From: Citrobacter sp. JGM124
GTDB taxonomy: Bacteria; Pseudomonadota; Gammaproteobacteria; Enterobacterales; Enterobacteriaceae
DNA: 64,000 nucleotides
Direction of reading: 5' to 3'
Assembly: GCF_018257795.1 (NCBI RefSeq)
Contig: NZ_JAERJD010000009.1
Span: forward strand, 162,936-226,935
The position numbers were made by a program, and so were the translations under genes. The notes below the pieces were generated by a model, which saw nothing but the letters and a program-made list of their open reading frames with translations, had not been told where the DNA came from and searched no databases. Below, piece after piece: positions 49,901 to 58,521 of this stretch (positions are counted from its first letter, which is position 1; every line of letters begins with the position of its first letter).

Positions 49901-51644
49901 CGCGAACAACTGGGCCGAGACGGGGATCACGGGAAGCTATACCGGCACTTATGTGGCACGGCTTGCGGGGGAGAATTTAACCGCGATTCTGACCGTCTCT
50001 GATGGGGATAACCGATCCGCGGCCTACAGCATTGAGGCGGGAGCCCCGGTGCTGGTTAATTCCTCCATCACGCGCAACAGTGACAGTTACGTATCAGGGG
50101 ACAATATCACGGTGACGGTAACGCTGAAGGACGGCAATACCACACCAAACCCGGTGAAGGGGCTGGACAGTGCCACACTTGCAGGCATGGTGAGCGTCGA
50201 CAATGCAGAAGCCGTGTCGACCTCCGACTGGGCTGAGGCTGCAGATAATCCGGGCACATACACCGGGATTTATGTGGCGAAAACCGTCGGTACGGGGTTG
50301 AGGGCAACCCTGTCGATTGATGGGGCAGATAAAACCTCGGCGGTCTACGGGATCACCGCTGGTGCGGCGATCCCGGCTGGCTCAGGCATTGTCACTGATA
50401 TGACCCGCTACACCGCCGGGGCGGAAATGGTGGTCACGGTGACACTGAGGGACGCACAGGGCAACGCGGTGACCGGTGAGGCAAGTGCACTGGAGGCGAC
50501 CACCAAGGTGCCGAATACCACAGTGAAGTCCGCCAGCTGGAAAGACAACCATGACGGTAGTTACGAGCGTACCTACACAGCCAGTACCGTGGGATCCGAT
50601 CTGAAAGCCTCATTGCAGTTGAGCAGCTGGAGTGCCGAGTCTCAGTCGGCGGCCTACGCCATCACCCAGGGGGCACCGGTACAGACGGGCGGCACCATCA
50701 CCACCAATGCCACCACTTATGTGGCCGGGGCGGAGATGACCGTCACGGTGATCCTCAAGGATGCGGAAGGCAACGGCGTGACCGGCGCGGCAGACTCCCT
50801 GGCAGACACCACCACCGTGCAGCATGCCACCACGAATCCGGGCAGCAGCTGGACGGAAACAAGTGAGGGTAACTACGAGCGTACCTACACGGCGACGACC
50901 GTCGGCAGCGACCTGAAAGCCTCGCTGCAGCTGAACGGCTGGACCACGGCTTCCGAGTCGGCGGCCTACGCCATCACCCAGGGGGCACCGGTACAGACGG
51001 GCGGCACCATCGCCACCAATGCCACCAGTTATGTGGCCGGTGCGGACATGACGGTCACGGTGACCCTCAGGGATGCGCAGGGCAATGGCGTTGTTGGTGA
51101 GGTGAACGCAGTAGAGGCGGGCACCACCGTGCCGAGTGCCTCCGTGAAGTCAGGCAGCAGCTGGACGGACAACCTGGACGGGACCTACGAGCGTACTTAT
51201 ACGGCCACGACCGTCGGCAGCAACCTGAAAGCGTCGCTGCAGCTCTCTGCCTGGGATGCTGCTTCTGAGTCGGCGGCCTACGCCATTACTGCAAATAAGA
51301 CTGAGACCCATATCGTCTTAAATTGGGTTAATAATGATAAGTTAGTGATAGCAAACAATAAGGATTTGAATGTTATTCAGGGCCAGATAACTGATAATTA
51401 TGGGAATGTAATATCTGATGCCAGTATTAAGTTAACTTTACCGAGTGGTGTATCTTTGAGCTCTGGAGGTACAGTGGTAAGGTCTGATAGTAATGGTAAT
51501 ATTGATTTCTCAATATTCAGTAGTATTTCTGGTGAGGTCAGCATCACAGCAAAATCAACGGAGAGCAGTGATGCCTCTTCAACGGCTGTCGCTACTTATT
51601 TCTCACCTGAGACAATCGATCTTATAATTAATTTCACTAACTAA
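46920..51644 (+). CDS. Intimin/invasin-like inverse autotransporter with tandem Ig-like domains
   Basis: The product of about 1,574 residues is an outer-membrane adhesin of the inverse autotransporter type. It has a long signal (about residues 1-37, IAYLLIWLQLLTPGLSLLPVIARA), no LysM domain, a Ser/Pro/Gln-rich spacer, then the barrel domain (about 155-425: NTVNLGVGYRQY, GINGFYDYDYTGENKRIGVG, GSLKYEQYFGKGV). The passenger contains Big_1-type Ig-like domains (DDNATADGEATNSV, DNNAEADGTAMNSV, and a last one ending the protein) interleaved with six copies of a second Ig-like unit (IxTDxxxYxAGxxMxVTVxLxDAxxNxVTG). No C-terminal lectin domain is visible. Either the GTG at 46911 or the ATG at 46920 could start it. 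The last roughly 115 residues are encoded by distinctly AT-rich DNA. Confidence 0.92.
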   Translation: MFSKLRLRKSIAYLLIWLQLLTPGLSLLPVIARASEPADMQSTIQGLNALILNDATPAQTSPQPNVPSVSPSIQSDATVPTRDFSDYFHVQAPDPVSSPAVTGLPSLSSPQASSAETTSALPQGAGNDAQEHRLASGASQMGSLLSQDNTTDATINYARSIGEGLINQQVNEWLNQYGNAKVSLGNHKNLSGDLLLPLAETDQSLVFSQLGMRTNQDRNTVNLGVGYRQYINDWMLGINGFYDYDYTGENKRIGVGTEAWTDYLKLAANGYLRQTNWHQSKLGSMEDYDERPANGFDLRANAYLPSWPNLGGSLKYEQYFGKGVSMAESASPDSLKDSPVVVTAGIDYTPFPLMTLSAKRSVGDSNATNVGVDFTYRFGVPWLRQIDPDAVGLMRSLVGSKYDFVDRNYNIVMQYRKQELITISLPATTTAQAAETVPVTLTVSKAKYGLKSVSWDVDPLLTARGGRYQQVSPTELRVTLPAYVFGQRASAAQNYTISAIATDNHGNQSNTAETVIGVIPSENTVSSLTISPDGRVLTVNASRGYTITALVTDGKGAPLASQSLTFSVTGLVDAAGRPGTTLSQPDGSLTDSRQITLTTGADGKASALLFSTVAGQGTVTATMDNGNSNSGRVSFTADVATAEVATLVVVDDNATADGEATNSVLMTVEDKFGNPISGADVYLTASNGARIASVVTTDEQGRATAGLTNTKSGTSTVTASLNGSQKEASVTFGVGRPAQDTSSIRTDRSDYTAGDDMTVSVVLSDAQNNAITGQAGMLTSGAVTVPHASVKATGGWTEDTRSPGTYTRLYVANTMSENQTATLSLTGWSTSSNPYNIIANIRQAVVDSIEVVDNNAEADGTAMNSVRVTVRDDYNNLVNGAVVSLSAGNGALIAASGTTGQEGTILATLTSDRAGMSEVTASLNGSSQSTRVSFGVGQPVRASSTIATDKTTYTSGGEIRVTVVLKDQKQNAVTGLDSARLNGMVTVPNADAGTANNWAETGITGSYTGTYVARLAGENLTAILTVSDGDNRSAAYSIEAGAPVLVNSSITRNSDSYVSGDNITVTVTLKDGNTTPNPVKGLDSATLAGMVSVDNAEAVSTSDWAEAADNPGTYTGIYVAKTVGTGLRATLSIDGADKTSAVYGITAGAAIPAGSGIVTDMTRYTAGAEMVVTVTLRDAQGNAVTGEASALEATTKVPNTTVKSASWKDNHDGSYERTYTASTVGSDLKASLQLSSWSAESQSAAYAITQGAPVQTGGTITTNATTYVAGAEMTVTVILKDAEGNGVTGAADSLADTTTVQHATTNPGSSWTETSEGNYERTYTATTVGSDLKASLQLNGWTTASESAAYAITQGAPVQTGGTIATNATSYVAGADMTVTVTLRDAQGNGVVGEVNAVEAGTTVPSASVKSGSSWTDNLDGTYERTYTATTVGSNLKASLQLSAWDAASESAAYAITANKTETHIVLNWVNNDKLVIANNKDLNVIQGQITDNYGNVISDASIKLTLPSGVSLSSGGTVVRSDSNGNIDFSIFSSISGEVSITAKSTESSDASSTAVATYFSPETIDLIINFTN
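50337..51281 (+). repeat. Near-identical 312-bp tandem repeats in the autotransporter gene
   Basis: The marker TCGGCGGCCTACGCCAT recurs at 50646, 50958 and 51270, exactly 312 bp apart, and a diverged copy stands 309 bp earlier at 50337. Each unit encodes about 104 residues (APVQTGGTI to SESAAYAITQG). Two copies share long identical runs at the nucleotide level, including the junction around APVQTGGTI. These repeats could expand or contract by recombination and change adhesin length. Confidence 0.85.
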
Positions 51645-51715
51645 GCGTGATGAATGATCTTGCAGGGGAATCATATTTCCTCTGCAAGATATCAATGGGT
51701 TAATTGGTTTTAGTG

Positions 51716-51744
51716 AGGGTTAAGGCGGGGCTTTAACCCTTTTT
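51716..51744 (+). terminator. Terminator between the autotransporter and the fimbrial-like gene
   Basis: AGGGTTAAGG pairs with the CTTTAACCCT arm across a GC-rich loop and runs into TTTT. A further 9-bp inverted repeat (ATCTTGCAG and CTGCAAGAT, 51657-51690) lies just upstream. The two structures suggest that the next gene has its own transcript or is reached only by read-through. Confidence 0.75.
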
Positions 51745-51762
51745 AAAAGAGATGATATTAAA

Positions 51763-52746
51763 ATGCGTAAATTTCACATACTCCCATTTTTGTGCCTCTA
51801 TGCTTTTATTTCCCCAGCGGAGGCTCTGGCATATACATATACATGTACGAGTAGTTTTGAGCATCAAATAAAGTTAGATTCAACGTCCGAGGTTTACCCA
51901 TCGGTTGGAACTGTTTATCCCATTGATTTTAGTAATCAAGGAAACTACTCTGCAACATGTGATGTGCCTACTAGTGGTCAGACTGAGAAAAAACCCACCC
52001 TTTATAAGGCAGTGTATGGGGGAGGGGAGCAAGCTGATAGTGATGGGTATATCACACTCAATGACTTTGTGAAGGTTAGGTCTTATATAAAAGTATATAA
52101 TTCAGGAGATGTTCAGGTACCTTTTACTGATGTTTCAAATAAAGCCGCTGAAATACCTAAAGCATCAACGTCAGTAACATCGGGTTCTTCAGGGAAAGTT
52201 GAAATATTAATTAGAAAATCTATTTTGCAAGGGGTTATTCCGATACCTGAATTTTATGTTTATCTATATTCAAGGTATGAAGGGTATTCTGATGCGTATA
52301 ATTCAGAACCTCTTTCCATTGTACATTTTAATGCATCCTCATTAGAGGTCGATAAAGTTTGTGACGTGTCTGGCTTACCGTTTAGTGAGTCTATAAAAAA
52401 TCAATCATTAAGTGAGCTGGTCAATAATACCGATAGCATGGGCGTTGTTTCGTTTACTATCTCCTGTACTAAGGATGTATCTGAACTTGATTTGAATTTA
52501 TCCTTTTCAGGTGAAGCATATAAATCTGATCCTCGATTTTTTAAATCAGATGTAAGTTCAATAGGTATTGGTCTATATAATGATAACGGTGAGTATACGT
52601 ATGGTGAAAATGGATTCCCGCTATCACTCTCAAATAGTCAAGCAACCGTATCTTTTAAGATGGTGCCAGTGGCTCAGGATGAAAAAACTGAGGTTAACGC
52701 TGCAGTTAAGTTCAATATTCAGCCAGTCATTTATGGAAACAAATAA
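51763..52746 (+). CDS. Secreted protein resembling a two-domain fimbrial adhesin
   Basis: This 327-residue protein has a signal peptide (MRKFHILPFLCLYAFISPAEALA). Two disulfide-capable regions follow: an N-terminal one (CTSSFEH...ATCDVPTSG) and a C-terminal one (CDVSGLPFSESIKNQSLSEL...ISCTKD), the latter like the pilin domain of chaperone-usher fimbriae, with alternating beta-strand patterns to the end (AAVKFNIQPVIYGNK). That layout fits a tip adhesin with lectin and pilin domains. No chaperone or usher gene is nearby. The gene is AT-rich, like the end of the autotransporter gene. It may instead be a partner of the autotransporter. The family call is from pattern only. Confidence 0.6.
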   Translation: MRKFHILPFLCLYAFISPAEALAYTYTCTSSFEHQIKLDSTSEVYPSVGTVYPIDFSNQGNYSATCDVPTSGQTEKKPTLYKAVYGGGEQADSDGYITLNDFVKVRSYIKVYNSGDVQVPFTDVSNKAAEIPKASTSVTSGSSGKVEILIRKSILQGVIPIPEFYVYLYSRYEGYSDAYNSEPLSIVHFNASSLEVDKVCDVSGLPFSESIKNQSLSELVNNTDSMGVVSFTISCTKDVSELDLNLSFSGEAYKSDPRFFKSDVSSIGIGLYNDNGEYTYGENGFPLSLSNSQATVSFKMVPVAQDEKTEVNAAVKFNIQPVIYGNK

Positions 52747-53699
52747 CAATGTTATTTATATCCAGCTGCCTGCAGGACCGTTTCATTGTGGACGGTATTT
52801 TTGCTTATGTTCGGCTGGTATTCCTGATCTAAGCCCGGGAAACCAGGCATGCTGGAGTCGCCGCCGCCAATTTTAATATCAGGGCATGGCGACTCATTGA
52901 CGAATCAACCAACAGCCTGATGAATCGCCCTGTTGCCAGATTAATTCGACTGGCTAGATAGCTCAGGGAACTGTCTGCCCTGGGTATGTTGCTCTGAACA
53001 GTCCAGCAGGAAAAACAATGCTGCAGATAACGGCTGCCGTGCCAGGCCTCGGTCATGCTTGGGGTTGAAACTTCACAGGTAATATGTGGGTGATAAATAT
53101 TTATGGTTAAAGCCTGAGCGCCAGGCCGATGATAACATTATTCATGATCCAGCCAACAGTGGACAGGGTTAAAATTTCAGGGGCGTATCGTGCATGACTT
53201 CATTTCATGCCAGCCTGCCGCTTAAGAATATGGTGTGCGGTAATGACATGTTCATACAGGCTGTAATCAATAATGCATCTGCCTGAGTAGGTTGATTTTT
53301 TCTCAGATGGATCGTTGTGTGAGGAACATCTTTATGGCATGTTCCTCAACGTGGACTTCAGGACGTGGTTTTTCAAGTGGACAGGTTTATTCACAGGTTA
53401 TTTAAATTTTTAAGATCATTCACTTCCATTTTCCTCCAGGGTATTCCCCCCTTCATTATTGAATAAAATGCCCTCAATAAGGGATATAAATATGGCCTGT
53501 CCTGGAGCTGGCTAAACACATCTTGCAGCTTTGCAGTTAAGCCAGTTTATAAAAAATTATCGTTCGCAAAGAACGCATCGGATAATAGTGGTCTCATTTC
53601 AGGAGGCCTGGAAGGTATATATCTTCATGTTGATTTCCATAACACCCGTTATTAATTAATCAAAAAACGCATTGCTATCAAAAGCCGATTCTTATTGAG

Positions 53700-53717
53700 T
53701 GTAACGTTTGGTTTACG
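53700..53717 (+). promoter_or_regulatory. TyrR box upstream of aroF, distal
   Basis: TGTAAC-N6-TTTACG matches the strong TyrR box (TGTAAA-N6-TTTACA), including the required G at position 2 and C at position 17. It lies 159 bp before the aroF start. TyrR represses aroF-tyrA with tyrosine. Confidence 0.85.
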
Positions 53718-53762
53718 ATTTGGTTGTCTTTTACCCCGTTTTAATCTATTGACGCTTCTTTA

Positions 53763-53780
53763 TGTAATGTTTTTTTTACG
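53763..53780 (+). promoter_or_regulatory. TyrR box upstream of aroF, proximal
   Basis: TGTAAT-N6-TTTACG is a second strong match. It stands 63 bp, about six helical turns, from the distal box, so TyrR dimers would lie on one face and could form a hexamer. It probably overlaps the aroF promoter. Confidence 0.85.
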
Positions 53781-53875
53781 ATTTGTGGATTGCATTCTTT
53801 ACTTGTAGTGGTAAGGTGTACAGACGACACTATGAGTATAAAAATCGCAAACGAGTTATATAAAGGACGACAATC

Positions 53876-54946
53876 ATGCAAAAAGATGCGCTGAATAATG
53901 TTCATATCTCCGATGAACAGATACTGATCACGCCAGAACAACTGAAAGCTGAATTTCCTCTGTCGGCGGAGCAAGAAGCGCAAATTGAGCTATCTCGGCA
54001 GACTATCTCTAATATCATCGCAGGTCGTGACCCGCGTTTATTAGTGGTTTGTGGACCTTGCTCAATCCATGATCCAGACTCTGCGATTGATTATGCTCGT
54101 CGTTTTAAAATACTTTCTGAGCAAGTTAGCGATAGTTTGTATCTTGTAATGCGCGTCTACTTTGAAAAACCTCGTACTACTGTTGGCTGGAAAGGACTAA
54201 TTAACGATCCCCATATGGATGGTTCTTTCGATGTTGAGGCTGGCCTGAAAATTGCTCGCCACCTGTTGCTTGAGCTGGTTAACCTGGGATTACCATTAGC
54301 GACTGAAGCTCTTGATCCTAATAGCCCACAATACTTGGGGGATCTGTTCAGTTGGTCCGCAATCGGAGCCCGAACCACGGAGTCTCAGACTCACCGTGAA
54401 ATGGCGTCAGGCTTATCGATGCCCGTTGGTTTTAAAAATGGGACCGATGGTAGCCTCGGTACTGCAATCAACGCGATGCGAGCAGCAGCAATGCCGCATC
54501 GTTTTGTTGGTATTAACCAGGCGGGGCAAGTTTGCTTGTTAAAAACGAAAGGCAACCCGGACGGGCATGTGATCTTACGTGGAGGCAAAGCACCTAACTA
54601 CAGCCCGGAAGATGTAGCCAAGTGCGAACATGAGATGCAAAAAGCAGCACTCCGTCCTGCCTTAATGATAGATTGCAGCCATGGTAATTCAAACAAAGAC
54701 TTCCGTCGCCAGTCTGGAGTTGCTGAGTCAGCTATTGCACAGATTAAAGACGGTAATCGCTCTATTATTGGTCTGATGATCGAGAGTAATATCTTTGAAG
54801 GTAACCAGTCATCTGAACAGCCACGTAGTGAAATGAAATACGGTGTATCTGTGACTGATGCTTGTATCGACTGGGAAACGACAGATAAGTTATTACGCGA
54901 GATCCATAACGATTTGAGTATGGTACTGGCACTACGTAAGGACTAA
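53876..54946 (+). CDS. aroF: 3-deoxy-7-phosphoheptulonate synthase, Tyr-sensitive type (AroF)
   Basis: AroF (356 residues) condenses phosphoenolpyruvate and erythrose 4-phosphate, the first step of the shikimate pathway. [39 protein letters not shown] and [12 protein letters not shown] are class I DAHP synthase motifs that bind metal and substrates. Linkage to tyrA and upstream TyrR boxes identify it as the tyrosine-controlled isozyme. The operon gap to tyrA is 11 bp. Confidence 0.97.
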   Translation: MQKDALNNVHISDEQILITPEQLKAEFPLSAEQEAQIELSRQTISNIIAGRDPRLLVVCGPCSIHDPDSAIDYARRFKILSEQVSDSLYLVMRVYFEKPRTTVGWKGLINDPHMDGSFDVEAGLKIARHLLLELVNLGLPLATEALDPNSPQYLGDLFSWSAIGARTTESQTHREMASGLSMPVGFKNGTDGSLGTAINAMRAAAMPHRFVGINQAGQVCLLKTKGNPDGHVILRGGKAPNYSPEDVAKCEHEMQKAALRPALMIDCSHGNSNKDFRRQSGVAESAIAQIKDGNRSIIGLMIESNIFEGNQSSEQPRSEMKYGVSVTDACIDWETTDKLLREIHNDLSMVLALRKD

Positions 54947-54957
54947 GAGGTTTTACT

Positions 54958-56079
54958 ATGGCGCAGGAATTGACCGTATTACGCGATCAAATTGATGAGG
55001 TAGATAAAGCATTACTGGATTTATTGGCCAGGCGTTTGAACCTGGTGGCAGAAGTAGGTGAAGTCAAAAGTCGCTATGGTTTACCAATTTATGTTCCCGA
55101 ACGTGAAGCTTCGATGCTGGCGTCACGTCGCAAAGAGGCACAGGCTTTAGGCGTGCCTCCTGATTTGATTGAAGATGTATTGCGTCGTGTGATGCGCGAA
55201 TCCTACTCAAGTGAAAATGATAAAGGTTTTAAAACGCTTCGTCCTGAGTTACGTCCCGTAGTTATTGTCGGTGGAGGGGGACAGATGGGGCGTCTGTTTG
55301 AAAAAATGCTTACTTTATCGGGTTACCAAGTGCGTATCCTGGAAAAAGATGACTGGAATAATGCATCGGTATTGCTGGAAGATGCGGGCTTGGTTATGGT
55401 CAGTGTTCCCATTCATCTTACTGAGCAAACGATCGCCCGACTCCCCCCTTTGCCCGAGGATTGTATCCTCGTTGATGTAGCCTCAGTTAAAAATGGTCCA
55501 TTACAGGCTATGCTGGCTGCTCATTCAGGGCCCGTGTTAGGTTTACACCCCATGTTTGGCCCTGATAGTGGTAGCCTGGCAAAACAGGTGGTTGTTTATT
55601 GTGATGGCCGACAGCCAGAAGCTTATCAATGGTTGCTGGAACAAATTCAGGTATGGGGAGCATTATTGCATCGAACCAGTGCCACAGAACATGACCAGAA
55701 TATGGCCTTCATTCAGGCGCTACGTCATTTTGCTACTTTTGCTTATGGACTCCATTTGTCGAAAGAAAATGTACAGATTGAGCAATTGCTTGCTCTTTCA
55801 TCTCCGATTTATAGACTTGAACTGGCGATGGTTGGGCGTCTGTTTGCCCAGGATCCGCAGCTCTATGCTGATATTATTATGTATTCAGACAGTAATATTG
55901 ACCTGATTAAACGTTATTATCAGCGCTTCGGTGAAGCAATTAAATTGCTGGAAAGTGGCAATAAACAGCCGTTTATTGAAAGTTTCACCCAAGTAGCAGA
56001 GTGGTTTGGCGACTATGCGAAGCGTTTTCAGAACGAGAGCAGAGTATTGTTGCGTCAGGCAAATGATAGCCGCCAGTAG
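54958..56079 (+). CDS. tyrA: Bifunctional chorismate mutase/prephenate dehydrogenase TyrA
   Basis: TyrA (373 residues) makes 4-hydroxyphenylpyruvate from chorismate. The N-terminal AroQ-type chorismate mutase (about residues 1-90: [30 protein letters not shown]) is fused to a Rossmann prephenate dehydrogenase ([39 protein letters not shown]). It is the second gene of the aroF operon and converges on pheA. Confidence 0.98.
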   Translation: MAQELTVLRDQIDEVDKALLDLLARRLNLVAEVGEVKSRYGLPIYVPEREASMLASRRKEAQALGVPPDLIEDVLRRVMRESYSSENDKGFKTLRPELRPVVIVGGGGQMGRLFEKMLTLSGYQVRILEKDDWNNASVLLEDAGLVMVSVPIHLTEQTIARLPPLPEDCILVDVASVKNGPLQAMLAAHSGPVLGLHPMFGPDSGSLAKQVVVYCDGRQPEAYQWLLEQIQVWGALLHRTSATEHDQNMAFIQALRHFATFAYGLHLSKENVQIEQLLALSSPIYRLELAMVGRLFAQDPQLYADIIMYSDSNIDLIKRYYQRFGEAIKLLESGNKQPFIESFTQVAEWFGDYAKRFQNESRVLLRQANDSRQ

Positions 56080-56180
56080 ACCAGGCTTTTTCCGGATTAT
56101 CCTGAAGAACGGGACATTATTTTGGTAAAAATAGGGACGTTCTGACAAAAATCTGTTTGTCGATTTTTTATTACGTACAA

Positions 56181-56210
56181 CAGAAAAGGAAAACGTTGTT
56201 TCCTTTTCTG
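56181..56210. terminator. Hairpin between convergent tyrA and pheA
   Basis: CAGAAAAGGAAA and TTTCCTTTTCTG form a perfect 12-bp stem with an ACGTTG loop. The T-rich arm lies within the stem rather than after it. The position suggests a shared terminator. Confidence 0.65.
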
Positions 56211-56272
56211 TTGGCAATGGCAGAACGCGGTCAGGTATTTCACTTCTCTTCCACGCGACTTATCCCACGATA

Positions 56273-57433
56273 TTAAGCAGGCTCTACTGGCACGACATTT
56301 TCACTGGGATAGCTACCCAGAACTTTTAAAGAGCGGGTAATCAGTCTCAGTTCTTGTAACGCATTCTGTGTGGAAGCATCTTTCAGGTTAGCCTGAATAT
56401 CCAGATAGAACATCTCTTCCCAGGGGTTACCATAGATAGGGCGGGATTCCAGTTTGCTCATAATCAAACCATGATTACGTAGTACCAGTAAGGCTTCAAC
56501 CAGCGCACCGGCTTGCTGACCAGTGGCGATTAACAGTGTGGTCTTGGCCGGAACTTGGTCTGAAACATCAATAGCTTTTCGTGCCAGCACAATAAAGCGG
56601 GTAATATTTTGTGTCTGATTGGCAAGATTACGTTCTAACACTTGGAGGCCGTACAGGGCACCACCGGCTTCACTTCCCAGGGCGGCAACATGAGGTGACT
56701 GGCTTTCGGCTACCTTTTCCATAGCAGCAGACGTACTTTCGCAGTATTCAATTTTCCAGTTTGGATAACGATTAATAAACTGACTACATTGCTGGAACGG
56801 CTGTGGGTGACTATAGACGGTATGAATTTTTTCAATATCAGTGGGGGTTGAAACCAGTACACAGTGGTCGATCGGAATAGTCATCTCACCCACAATGGAC
56901 AGGTGCGTGTTTTGCAGTAAGTCATAAACATCATTAATGGCACCAGAGCTGGTATTCTCAATAGGAACAACCGCTAAGTCAGCGAGCCCGGTTTCGACTT
57001 GCTCGAAGATATCCTGAAATTTAGCACACCCACTTTCGATAAATTGCTCAAAATGGCGAGCAGCATACTGGCGAGCGGCCAGATGCGAGTAAGAGCCTTT
57101 AGGCCCAAGGAAAGCGATACGCGCAGAGTGAGGATTTATTTTGTTAAGGTGTTGCTGGAGTAAGGCTTGTTGGGTGAGTACCGAATCTTCGATGACTAGC
57201 TGGAATAGACGCGTAATGTAGTGAGCATCGAGATGGTGTGTTTTCCCAACTGCTATCAGGTGTTCCAGAAGATCCCGCTCACGATCAATATCCCTGACAG
57301 GGCGATGAGTCGTAAGTTTTGCCCGGCCTACTTCAACAGCAAGTGAACGACGCTCTGCCAACAGAGTTAATAACTTTTCATCCAATGCGCTGATTTGGCT
57401 ACGAAGGTTGAGCAACGGATTTATTTCGGTCAT
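56273..57433 (-). CDS. pheA: Bifunctional chorismate mutase/prephenate dehydratase PheA
   Basis: PheA (386 residues) makes phenylpyruvate. It has an N-terminal AroQ chorismate mutase ([30 protein letters not shown]), a prephenate dehydratase domain ([26 protein letters not shown], the catalytic Thr in NITRFIVL) and a C-terminal ACT domain with the GALV and ESRP phenylalanine-binding motifs. Expression is controlled by the pheL attenuator just upstream. Confidence 0.98.
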   Translation of the reverse strand: MTEINPLLNLRSQISALDEKLLTLLAERRSLAVEVGRAKLTTHRPVRDIDRERDLLEHLIAVGKTHHLDAHYITRLFQLVIEDSVLTQQALLQQHLNKINPHSARIAFLGPKGSYSHLAARQYAARHFEQFIESGCAKFQDIFEQVETGLADLAVVPIENTSSGAINDVYDLLQNTHLSIVGEMTIPIDHCVLVSTPTDIEKIHTVYSHPQPFQQCSQFINRYPNWKIEYCESTSAAMEKVAESQSPHVAALGSEAGGALYGLQVLERNLANQTQNITRFIVLARKAIDVSDQVPAKTTLLIATGQQAGALVEALLVLRNHGLIMSKLESRPIYGNPWEEMFYLDIQANLKDASTQNALQELRLITRSLKVLGSYPSENVVPVEPA

Positions 57434-57454
57434 AACGCTACCTTTTCTCTGTCC

Positions 57455-57480
57455 ATAAAAAAGCCTCCCGGCTGGGAGGC
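57455..57480 (-). terminator. Attenuator terminator in the pheLA leader
   Basis: On the complement strand GCCTCCC and GGGAGGC form a stem around AGCC, followed by TTTTTTAT. It lies between the pheL peptide and pheA, as in the E. coli attenuator. When ribosomes stall on the Phe codons, an upstream pairing should prevent it from forming. Confidence 0.9.
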
Positions 57481-57529
57481 TTGTCTGTTCATCTTCGTAT
57501 TCATTGTCATACGACGGAACGCCTCCTCA

Positions 57530-57577
57530 TCAGGGAAACGTAAAAAAGAATGCGAAGAAAAACAGGTTAAGTTTCAT
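57530..57577 (-). CDS. pheL: PheA leader peptide PheL
   Basis: A 15-residue peptide, MKLNLFFFAFFFTFP, has seven phenylalanines, the hallmark of the phe attenuation leader. E. coli PheL has the same length and Phe layout with a slightly different N-terminal part. It is too short for standard gene finders. An attenuator hairpin follows before pheA. Confidence 0.95.
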   Translation of the reverse strand: MKLNLFFFAFFFTFP

Positions 57578-57636
57578 TGTTGAATTTCCAGTGAAGTTCA
57601 GTGATTAAACTACCCGCTATGTTTTCATACTGTCAA

Positions 57637-57662
57637 CAAAAAACGCGCTTTCCAGCGCGTTT
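57637..57662 (-). terminator. Terminator after raiA
   Basis: On the complement strand AACGCGCT pairs with AGCGCGTT around a four-base GGAA loop and then runs into TTTT. It is about 25 bp beyond the raiA stop. Confidence 0.85.
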
Positions 57663-57687
57663 ATCTTATTTATGAAGAGGGAAGAAC

Positions 57688-58038
57688 TTACTCTTCTTCA
57701 GCTTCTGTTTCCGCTTCAGCTAAAGATGCATCTTTCACTGAGCCTGATGCACGGCGAGCTTCACCTTTGTGTTGTAGTTTATTCAGTTGTCGCTCGAGCT
57801 TGTTAATTAGCTCATTGATAGCCGTATACATATCTTCGTGGTGGGCACTGGCGACCAGCTGGCCATTTGGCGTATTGATTGTTGCATCAGCAACAAAACC
57901 CTTCGGCTCTTTGGATAAAACAATATGCGGGTTAATAAGATGTGTTTGCCACTTATCCAGTTTCGCTAAACGTTCTTTGACGTGTTGCAGAATGGCTGGA
58001 GTAATTTCCATATGTTTACTGGTAATATTCATTGTCAT
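57688..58038 (-). CDS. raiA: Ribosome-associated translation inhibitor RaiA
   Basis: RaiA (116 residues; also YfiA or protein Y) binds the 30S decoding region in cold or stationary phase and blocks translation. [16 protein letters not shown], the [13 protein letters not shown] block and the [30 protein letters not shown] segment are typical. The acidic tail is longer than in E. coli. The ATG at 58038 gives the family start. Confidence 0.97.
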   Translation of the reverse strand: MTMNITSKHMEITPAILQHVKERLAKLDKWQTHLINPHIVLSKEPKGFVADATINTPNGQLVASAHHEDMYTAINELINKLERQLNKLQHKGEARRASGSVKDASLAEAETEAEEE

Positions 58039-58521
58039 AAAGTTACCTCTTATCTTTCCCGTCTTGGTCACTTCAGCATACCTGCTCTAAAGTCAAAAAG
58101 CGTGATTAAAGTCAAATATTTTTGTCGTTTTTTGTCAATACGTTCAGTTTGTGAAGCAGGGCATAATCTTTATGCCGTTTATCTGTCGCCATGACAGTTA
58201 ATGAGCATAGTTGAAAACATTCAGTAATGCCTGTGTGCTGATTATTTCCGCAGTAATAAGTTATAAAATAATTTTAAAACAGCAGGTTAATCATTCATCA
58301 CTTCACCATTTTGACACCAATATTTGGATCTCGGGGGGATGATGAACAATCTAAAAGGGTCTTTATCGTATTCAGGAACGAAGGGGGGCAATAAAGCTAA
58401 AAGTGAGTGGGCGAATTCGGATCAGCTTCAGGACTGTGATAGACTGCATCGCAGAAATCATCAACACCCGCCGCATATTGTGGCGGGTGTTGATGTTTAA
58501 ACGTGCATGCCGGGACTGGCT
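58039..58521. other. Intergenic region between raiA and bamD
   Basis: This 483-bp stretch contains the raiA promoter region and, at its right end, a hairpin. No gene is supported. The 62-residue frame at 58403-58591 overlaps bamD and is a shadow. Confidence 0.5.
58459..58495. terminator. Long hairpin downstream of bamD
   Basis: CATCAACACCCGCC (58459-58472) and GGCGGGTGTTGATG (58482-58495) pair perfectly over 14 bp around nine bases. It is 27 bp past the bamD stop. The T-run on the complement side is weak (GATTTC), so it may be a terminator of low dependence on U-runs, or a 3' stabiliser. Confidence 0.65.

Larger units (their letters stand above)
52747..53875. other. Long intergenic region upstream of aroF
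   Basis: About 1.1 kb without a supported gene. A 75-residue complement-strand frame (52829-53056) has no known match and looks fortuitous. TGAGGAACAT (53320-53329) and ATGTTCCTCA (53339-53348) form a perfect 10-bp hairpin with a nine-base loop. The last 180 bp hold two TyrR boxes for aroF. The central part looks like decayed DNA at the right edge of the adhesin island. Confidence 0.5.

Noticed and set aside
48300..51300. Long frames antisense to the autotransporter gene
   Set aside because: They arise from the GC-rich repeated coding sequence and contain only low-complexity peptides.
53804..53821. A possible third TyrR box in front of aroF
   Set aside because: It lacks the required C at position 17 of the box and has a poor right arm. 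The two other boxes are clear.
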